Origin: Anthostomella pinea
Taxonomy: Eukaryota; Ascomycota; Sordariomycetes; Xylariales; Xylariaceae
Reading direction: 5' to 3'
Assembly (NCBI GenBank): GCA_963556695.1
Contig: CAUWAG010000016.1
Coordinates: 62,001-126,000 of the forward strand
Length of the DNA stretch: 64,000 nt
Below the pieces are notes generated by a model. It searched no databases. It was not told the origin of the DNA and saw nothing but the letters and a program-made list of their open reading frames with translations. Positions within the stretch are counted from its first letter, which is position 1. Each line of letters opens with the position of its first letter. The position numbers and the translations under genes were made by a program. Of this stretch, positions 56,913 through 64,000 are shown one piece after another.

Positions 56913-58763
56913 ATGTCGCTCTTCAAACTCGGGTCCGGCTCCTCAGTGACCGGAGACGATCTGAAACCACTGCTATCAAAAGCCGGCCTGGAGCTCTCCG
57001 CACCGCTGCTCGACGACTTCAGCAAGCTGGTGTCGAGCCTGGAAGATGCCATCGCCTCTCTGCCGGACGCCAAGTCGGTGCTGCCCCGGCCGGATCTGGA
57101 GAAGTACCCGCGGACTGACATCCATATCCCCGAGGACAATGAGATGGGAGCTTGGGCGACCAAGGTGCGGTGTTTCTGTTACGTTCCCTCTCTCATTTCC
57201 TAGAGGAGGCTTGCAAGAGCTTACGGTACTGATAAGTCGCCCAGGTGACGGCGAAATGCACAAGCCCTACTAGCGACCTCCTGAAAGGCAAGACCGTGGC
57301 GCTGAAGGACAACATGGCTTTTGCAGGTGTGCGCTGCACCAACGGGAGCACCATGGTCGATTGGGTGCCTGAGATCGATGCTACGATCGCGACTTGGATA
57401 ATGGACGCCGGAGCCACGATTGTCGGCAAGGCCGGTAAGCAGTAACCATGGCTAGCCTTTTAGCTCATGGAGACTTACTTCCGACTACCGCAAGCTTGCG
57501 AAAACTCGTGCATGGAGGGCATGTCCGCCACGGCAGTCACCGGACAGGTCCACAACCCATATGCCAAGGGCTACAGCGCTGGAGGCTCCAGCAGCGGTTC
57601 GGGGCGCCTCGTGGCAACTGGATCCGTCGACTTCGCCATCGGCTGTGATCAGGGCGGCAGCATCCGCATTCCGGCGTCTTCGTGTGGTATCGTCGGACTC
57701 AAGCCGACTTGGGGATTGGTGCCGTACACTGGTATCCTGAGTCTCGATGCTACGATTGACCATGCCGGGCCCATGGCGAAGACTGTGAGGGACTGTGCTC
57801 TGCTCCTTGAAGTCATCGCAGGGCCCGACGGCTGGGATGACCGACAACCGCCGTTTGGTCTCGAGGGAGATAGGCTCAAGTTCGTGGCGCCTGTAGATGC
57901 CATAACGGCCAAAGAGTCCTCGAAAATGCTGGAGGGAGTAAAGATCGGGGTGCTGATGGAGGGCTTTGATGTCCCGGGACAGGGCCCGAACGTCGTAGCA
58001 TCCGTCCGCTCTGCGATCGACAAATTCCGTGCTCTCGGGGCAACGGTCACCTCAGTATCAGTTCCTCTCCACAAGGAAGCGCCGATTCCGTGGATGTGCG
58101 CCATCCCGCTTTCCGGTGCGCGGGAGGCTCTACTTGGCGACGTACACGGGAGGAAACAGCTTCACCTGACCGATCGGGCAGAATTGGTCGGGACCAAACT
58201 CACCCAGGCCCAATTCGACGCTCTCGGTCCCGGTGCAGCGAACATGTACATGGGCTATCTTTACGTCCAGGAGGTGTACGGGCCGAAACTTCACGGCAGA
58301 TGCATGAATTTTCTCAAAACGCTCAGCGTAAGTGGGCAGGACGTGGAGAGCCAATGGGATTCCTGACAACGTGGCAGGACGCATACGATAATGCCTTGAA
58401 AGAGGTCGATGTACTCGTCATGCCAACACTACCGCACTCACCAGCTCAACTGCCGGAGAAGGGGTACGATGATAGCCCGGTGAAGTTCTTGGGCAGGACT
58501 ACGGGAATGCTGGCGAACACTTGCGCTTTCAATAGTAAGTGACAGTAGCCACACATTGACCTGGATCGGCTGCTGACGGTCCATGCTTGATAGACTCCGG
58601 ACACCCTGCTCTCTCTTTGCCAGTCGGGTTCGTACCTGCAAGGGAAGACCCCGACGTGAAGTTGCCTGTTGGGCTACAGATTGTGGGCAAAAAATACGCA
58701 GACGTCGACTGCTTGAAGGTTGCAGCAGCGTGGGAGAACGCGCATGACTGGAAGACACTGTGA
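56913..58763 (+). CDS. Amidase signature-family enzyme
   Basis: Hydrolyses amide bonds with a Ser-cisSer-Lys triad; substrate unknown. Five exons: 56913-57164, 57245-57434, 57495-58327, 58378-58534 and 58594-58763, 533 aa. Lys105 lies in TVALKDN, the cis-Ser179 region in YSAGGSSSGSG and nucleophile Ser203 in GCDQGGSIRIPAS; Ser179-Ser203 spacing is the family's 24. The third intron (58328-58377, GTAAGT, CTGAC, CAG) must be removed to join FLKTLS to DAYDNALKEVDVLVMPTLP. The last exon has the conserved NSGHPALSLPVGF and LPVGLQIVGKKYAD. No signal peptide; probably cytosolic. Intact. Confidence 0.94.
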
Positions 58764-58934
58764 GGCAGCCACCGTGCCATTGGCCACTGGGGGTTAGGCA
58801 ACAAGTATGCGCATGTGCTGGCTCTCGTTGTCATCGACTTCGCCAAAAGACCACGGCCAGTTCCCTTCGCCATTTGCTGCGTCACACGAGATCTTGCTAT
58901 GCTTGGAAATAATATATACTATCTATCCAAGAGC

Positions 58935-61781
58935 TCATTGCTTCTGCAGCTGTAATATGATGCTCTGATAGTCCACGGTAGGCCAGCTCAAGCTCAGCCC
59001 TTTGTTCATCAGCGTCGACCCCGACCAGGTCGTGCCCACCGTGCCGTTGCCGACCGTGTACTTCGCATCTGGGTCAAGTCCCTTCAACTTCAAAGGCGGA
59101 GGGAGAGGTTTGAGAGACGACCGCACTTGGAACGCAAACAGGACCGCCGAGCTAGCATCTGGGTAGGCGAACATGGCGGCTGGCCAGTTGGACTCGTCAG
59201 GTGTTGCTAGTCGATAGAAATTCCCGTTGATGACGATTGGGTTGATTTGCTGCTGAAGGGCGATCATCCCCGGGATGGCATCCAGGTCCGCCTGTTCGAG
59301 ATCCGACGGATCCAGTTCCAAGCCAAAGCTTCCGCACATGGAGGCTACTGCAGACCGGAAAGCCAACGGAGTCGTTCGACCGGTCTGCCCATTGGGGACG
59401 ACGGAGACGTGGCAGCCCATGGATGATGGGGGATATGCGTACGAGGTTCCGAATTGGATGAACAGACGCTCCAGTCCGTCTGTGTCATCCGAAGTCCAGC
59501 TCTGCGGCCAGTAGTGCAGCAATCCCGGATCGAACCGTCCACCCCCTGACGCGCACCCTTCCCAGAGGATTTCTGGGTGCGCCTGCGTCAAGTTATCGAT
59601 TACACGATACATTCCGAGCATGTAAGCGTGGTTGGCCGCTGGGGAAGGCAGCTCGTGCATGCCTCTGTTGTTGTCCCACTTGATGTAGCTGATATCGGCA
59701 GAGTCGAGTACCTTTTCGATGGTGCTGATGACGTAGTCTTGCACATCGGGCAGCCCGAGATTCAGTACGAGTTGATTCCGCACCAGAGTCCTGTTGTGAC
59801 TGCGGGCGTGCATTGCCCAGTCCTGCGTCGCTTTGTGTTAATAAGGCATCAACGTGTTGACAAGGTCTTGACAAGATTCTTACGGGATGTTCGTTGTAGA
59901 GATTGGACTTGGGATCAACCATCTCTGGCTCAACCCAAAGACCGAACGTCATCTTGGACGTCGTGTTCGCGACCGTAATGTCTGTTACTTCCTCGACGTA
60001 CGGCCCAAGTCCGTCGGGAAACTTGGCAGGCTGCGGTGTCCAGTCTCCAAGCCCCAGCGTGTCGTTGTCGCGAGGGTAGCTGAAAAGGTTACTCAGTATC
60101 AACTTCGAAGATGGTTTTGAGGGCGCATCTTACGTCGTCCCGAACCACCCATCATCGTTCACAAACAGGGAGCAGCCAAGCTCAGCCGCCTGCTGCGCGA
60201 GATGAACCATCGAAGTCTGATTAAAATCGAATCCGAGCCCCTCCCATGAGTTGAGAAGTGGCGGTCTCGTCTCAAAGGTGTGGTTGGATCGTGAGAGGTG
60301 GTTCTTGTACAATGCGTGGAGCGACTGAGACATTCCATTCAACCCCTTATCATTCGAAAAGACTGACACCACTTCGGGTGACGTGAACGTCTCGCCTGGG
60401 GCAACCGGCCACGATAAATGCAGTGGGTTGAGTCCCAGAAGCACCCTGACCCAGCCCGTGGACCACCTTTCCACTGTAGCAGCGAACGAGCCAGTGTATA
60501 TCAGTGAGTATCCTGTCGCCGAGCCCAGGAACTCGGTGGTTGTGGGAGAAACTAGGGCCAGGAAGGGATTGTGGAAATGACTAGAGTATCCAGCTGTTGA
60601 TCGGAAGCTATACGATGATGGTCAGCTGTACCCATGAGCAATGCCTTTGCTGAAGCAATCGTCCTGCCATGTAAGGTCGCAGGAGAAGCCATTACTGATA
60701 GGAAGAGGAAGAATGATGGGAAAAGGCGCAACTCACCCTTGCTCGCCGTATACCACCTTTCGCCGGTTTACGCGAGCCTCAGAAGCCCAGTCACCATGCA
60801 AGTCAATCATGTCCAGCTCTTCATTCGGCATATCAATGCTCCAGCTACTCGCCCGAAGGATTTTGACCTCCTCACTCCCATTGTTGGTTATCCGGAAGCT
60901 TCTCGCAACCGAGTTGTACCTGGGGAAGATGGAATAGTACAGATCTGCCGCGATGCTTGAATAGTTGTCGTACATGTGTATCGTGAGCGTCGACACATCA
61001 CCATCAGCGCCAAAGGTTGCCGGTAAGCCCGGAAGCGCAGGTTTACCGGCGCTGACCTCGTACGAAGTATACGCAAAGGCTGACACTGTATCGCCTGTAG
61101 AGTGTTCGATGTGAATAGTTGGTATTCTGAAGTCACCTAAATTAGAGTCAGTAATTACTCCTTTTCGACGAGAAACAAAGAGCCGGAATGCGTGTCTCGG
61201 GAGCAATGGCTCTTAACACAGGCCACAAGGGGAAATTCGCCCGTAGGACACGGCCAGAAGGGGCAATAAGGAGCTCCAAAATGCACATACCTCGCCCAGA
61301 GTCAGGAAACTCGCGGACTGTCGCATCCAGAGTCAGCAGTCGCCCTCGAGAAATTTCCCAGATTATTCAATAGCCGGGGCGTGTTGCAAGAGTAGAAACT
61401 ACCAGGGACACAGAGGACTCTGCCGAGTCGCAGTCCCCGAGGAATGCTACTCACGGGAATAGGTGTAGGGGCCTCCCCAGCCGCCGGTGACGCCGTCGAA
61501 CTGCGGGACAGTCTCAGCTGCATACGCGCCCCAATGATCATGGATGAGATCCAAAGTGAGGGGATCGACGTGGAACTGGTAGGAGATGTTGCATGAAGCC
61601 AGAGAGAACGAGGGAGCGGCACTGTCCCCGTCGATAGTTATCCCTGAGCTCGGTGGTCAGTAAGGAGTGTTTGAAAGGGTGGCCCATGACCCAGTATTGA
61701 AAATTCCTAGATCTTACACTTCACATCACCCTGACCTAGAGCAACAGTCGGGAGCAGACACAGCAGTATCGCACCCAACAT
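58935..61781 (-). CDS. Alpha-galactosidase, glycoside hydrolase family 36, secreted
   Basis: Releases terminal alpha-1,6-galactose from raffinose-type sugars and galactomannan. Seven exons: 61718-61781, 61455-61643, 61291-61317 (only 27 nt), 60737-61136, 60134-60607, 59884-60079 and 58935-59822. The product is 745 aa, like Aspergillus AglC-type enzymes. Signal peptide [18 protein letters not shown]. The N-terminal beta-sandwich includes [20 protein letters not shown]. The barrel has [26 protein letters not shown] and [12 protein letters not shown], the nucleophile Asp500 in [10 protein letters not shown], and acid/base Asp562 in [21 protein letters not shown] is the usual family segment. All junctions keep phase. 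Intact. Confidence 0.96.
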
Positions 61782-61981
61782 GATGGCTAATTACACTTCC
61801 CGTGTGATGGGTAGTCTTGTCTGCTTGGGTGAGAGAATCACCAACCTGCCGCCATCAGCAGCACTGCAGCCCATCTTTAAATACTCCAGGTTCCCTCCCC
61901 GTGGGTCGGCACATTGCGTCACCGACGATATCCTCTTCATGGTTCCAGATCACGACCGCCGGCTAAAGAACCGGAAGCCGT

Positions 61982-62039
61982 GCGGGGACGGGGCTGGGCA
62001 AAACTGAACTATCGAGGGCGGGTTGCGGGGGCTGCGGGG
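61982..62039. promoter_or_regulatory. Three CreA/Cre1-type GCGGGG sites upstream of the alpha-galactosidase
   Basis: GCGGGG at 61982-61987, 62025-62030 and 62034-62039, about 200-260 bp upstream of the start (gene on the minus strand), matching SYGGRG. A close pair is the arrangement that usually gives carbon catabolite repression. A TTTAAATA TATA-like box lies at about 61876. Confidence 0.5.
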
Positions 62040-62172
62040 AACCTGGCATACACACTCCCCCCTATCCCAGATGCCACGAGCCATATGCATTTTGGTCAGG
62101 GGAGGTGCCGTAACAGTTTTCGAGACGATGTGTGAAGCTAACGAGCTCATAGTCCATGGAAAGCACTGGTTG

Positions 62173-62469
62173 TCACTTCAGGTTCTTGGGGACCACGAGT
62201 GAGCCTGCTGCAGCTTGTAAGTTGTTGTGAGCGAGGGGTGAGGTATTCCCCTCTTTGGAGAAAAACACCCCGGTCAAGTCTACGGTTACATCGTAGATGG
62301 ACCCTTCGGAGATGCGCAGCTTAGAGTGACTGGGAAGAGGAACCTGGGTGGTGGACAATGATAAACCTGCAAAGGCATCAGCACTGAGCAGGCGTTCAAT
62401 TCCCTGGCTGCCCCGTTCACCCGTTGACGTAGAGCCGTGGTCTAAGATGGTGACCCTCTTCGATACCAT
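62173..62469 (-). other. Short open frame downstream of the ThuA gene
   Basis: 98 codons ending GSIYDVTVDLTGVFFSKEGN and GSLVVPKNLK, which read like the edge of a beta-rich domain. Not recognised. It lies 61 bp after the ThuA stop on the same strand. I found no intron joining them, so it may be the remaining 3' end of another gene. Confidence 0.35.
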
Positions 62470-62530
62470 GTTCTATGAAGTAGTTTCTCGCGACCGCTTC
62501 AAGAGTCGAGACCGAGCCCGAAAACTGTAT

Positions 62531-63205
62531 CTAGACCATACCCGCTGCCCACAGAATGCCATTGAGTACGTGGTTCATGAACTTGTCATCTTCATACGCC
62601 TCAGAAAAGTGGCCCAGGGCGGTGTAGAAGCTTCGCCCACCATCAATCTCCTGACACCAGGCCAGTGGGTGGTCATCACCCATCTTCCCGCCCTCGTAGC
62701 CCTTCTCATCAATCGACAGCAAGACCGTCACCTTGTCGCGCGACGGGTTCGCCCTGAAGTTGTACCACTCGTCAAGCCAGGCGAACTCCTCCGGGTGCCC
62801 AGCCACGATGCAATGGTTCCCCTTCTCGACGCGGACCACGACCTTCTGCGGCTCGGGGTGGTCGGTGAAGATGGCGCCGATAAGCTCGCCGTACCATGGT
62901 TCCGTGAACATGGCCGAGGCGGCGCAGTGTATGCCGACGAACCCGCCGCCGTTCTTCATGTAGGTCTTTAGTGCGCCGAGTTGCTCTTGATTCAAAAAGT
63001 CGCCGCTGGTTTGCAGGAACACTACCACCGCATATCGCCGTAGGTGGTCGACGCTGATCAGCGTCGAGTCTTCCGAGGCGTCGACGGTGAACTTCCCGGA
63101 TGCGCCGACTTTCTTGATGCCCTCGATCCCGGCGGGAATTGATTCGTGTCTGTACCCTGCCGTCTTGCTGAGAACCAAGACTCGGAATCTGCTCCTCGTC
63201 TCCAT
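62531..63205 (-). CDS. ThuA-domain (trehalose-utilisation-like) protein
   Basis: Single exon, 224 aa, a complete ThuA domain of the class-I glutamine amidotransferase-like fold. Landmarks are RFRVLVLSKTAGYRHESIPA, YAVVVFLQTSGDFLNQEQLG, GGGFVGIHCAASAMFTEPWY and EEFAWLDEWYNF. It ends GRSFYTALGHFSEAYEDD and LNGILWAAGMV. ThuA proteins are linked to sugar metabolism in bacteria, and the fungal role is unknown. It neighbours the alpha-galactosidase but is not visibly co-regulated. No signal peptide. Confidence 0.9.
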   Translation of the reverse strand: METRSRFRVLVLSKTAGYRHESIPAGIEGIKKVGASGKFTVDASEDSTLISVDHLRRYAVVVFLQTSGDFLNQEQLGALKTYMKNGGGFVGIHCAASAMFTEPWYGELIGAIFTDHPEPQKVVVRVEKGNHCIVAGHPEEFAWLDEWYNFRANPSRDKVTVLLSIDEKGYEGGKMGDDHPLAWCQEIDGGRSFYTALGHFSEAYEDDKFMNHVLNGILWAAGMV

Positions 63206-63679
63206 GGCGGGGATGTCGGCGCTGGTTCAGTTCGACGGTCGGATGGTTGGATGGTTGGATGCGGAGAAGAGGAAGAGAATGAAGGAGCATGTGTCGATCC
63301 TAGTATCCTGCACAGCAATCAGTCGCTCCCAATTCGCCATAGTGGTATAAGCAACCGATATGCAGTTATTCCAAGTCCATGCTATTGGCATAAGAAGCTT
63401 GAGAACTGGGTTTTCCATTGTGCACCATCCGACCTTAGTCTATGACTCACGCTTGAGAACGTCCACGTCTAAGCCACTACCGAGTTCTTCGACGAACGCT
63501 TCTATTCGTGGAATAAATCGTTGCATATTGCCACAGCTTCTTGCTTCTCGCAAGGCGCCCCCAGATGCGATAATTGCGGCTCAACAGCTCAACGTCATCG
63601 AGAGGCCCCAGGTCCACCACGTCACGAACACTCAGACCGTACAGTTTTCGCTCTACTATCCAGCGTCTCGATTCACAGC

Positions 63680-63987
63680 TCAAATGATGGCGACCGAGCC
63701 CTTGACGGCCTGTACAGCACCCACGAGCTTGTTGTCCAGTTCATTCTGGGATGCCATCTCCTGCGTTACCTCTGCCGGGGGTATACTAGCCGCAGCCTCC
63801 GCTTCCTGACGCAACTGACGCTTGTGCATGAAATCGGTGAAGACTGGGAGCACCATGAGCGTCAGCAACGAACACTGCGAGGAACACCAGATCTTTCAGC
63901 ATGGGGGTACCACTTACGGACGAGGACAATGGCAATCAGCGCGAAAGCGAGAATACTCGGATATCCGTTCTCGAAGCGCGGTGACAT
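63680..63987 (-). CDS. Small single-pass membrane protein, hypothetical
   Basis: Exons 63918-63987 and 63680-63843, 77 aa. The 74-nt intron has GTAAGT, TTGCTGACG and CAG, and an earlier CAG would break the frame. The N-terminus MSPRFENGYPSILAFALIAI with VLVLFTD forms one membrane segment, followed by a basic MHKRQLRQ and a helical tail ending NKLVGAVQAVKGSVAII. Likely an organelle-membrane microprotein; not recognised. Confidence 0.6.
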
Positions 63988-64000
63988 TGTTTGGGGGAAG

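Noticed and set aside
1..64000. CRISPR arrays, rRNA genes, bacterial operons
   Set aside because: No regular repeat-spacer pattern or rRNA-like sequence; gene structure is eukaryotic throughout.

Overview
This window is nuclear DNA of a filamentous ascomycete (Pezizomycotina, most likely Sordariomycetes-like). The evidence is short spliceosomal introns (45-160 nt, GTA(A/C)GT donors, CTGAC-type branch sites), a mitochondrially targeted Ilv3, a GH36 alpha-galactosidase, YAT and N-type amino-acid transporters, F-box-like paralogues, and transposon and gene decay dominated by C-to-T changes at CpA, which looks like repeat-induced point mutation (RIP). The species cannot be read from the sequence. 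All exon models are my own splices; each junction keeps phase.

Layout. 0-8 kb: partial ILV3 (minus), a frameshifted alpha/beta hydrolase, a small unrecognised gene beside a 211-bp MITE, an N-type amino-acid transporter, a disordered Gly/Ser-rich protein, and a secreted protein with eight cysteines. 8-28 kb: a decayed belt holding a J-protein with two premature stops, a polyketide-synthase KR-ACP stub, two tandem copies of an uncharacterised large protein (both broken), a sulfotransferase-like gene with one stop, and an F-box-like gene with one stop. Intact among them are an amino-acid permease, a nuclear-looking HTH-like protein and an aldo/keto reductase. 28-36 kb: two divergent F-box-like paralogues flank two near-identical dead Tc1-like transposons in inverted orientation, forming a palindrome with arms of about 1.35 kb. 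36-43.4 kb: a second amino-acid permease between two MITEs of the same 212-bp family, then an orphan with a short N-terminal repeat. 43-54 kb: gene-poor, with one convincing small Cys4 protein and a monooxygenase stub. 54-64 kb: conserved housekeeping and metabolic genes with several introns each: primase large subunit PRI2, an amidase, a GH36 alpha-galactosidase, a ThuA-domain protein and a small membrane protein.

How it fits together. No operon-like or defence-like system is visible. Nutrient uptake and use recur: three amino-acid transporters, one with a GCN4/CPC1-type site just upstream, branched-chain amino-acid synthesis, an amidase, and an alpha-galactosidase whose promoter has three CreA-type sites. 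PRI2 has three MluI-box-like cores, as expected for G1/S control. The most unusual structure is the palindromic transposon pair: the copies share the same nonsense codons yet are almost identical, so an already dead element was duplicated recently. The surrounding accessory genes carry isolated nonsense codons of the same mutational type.
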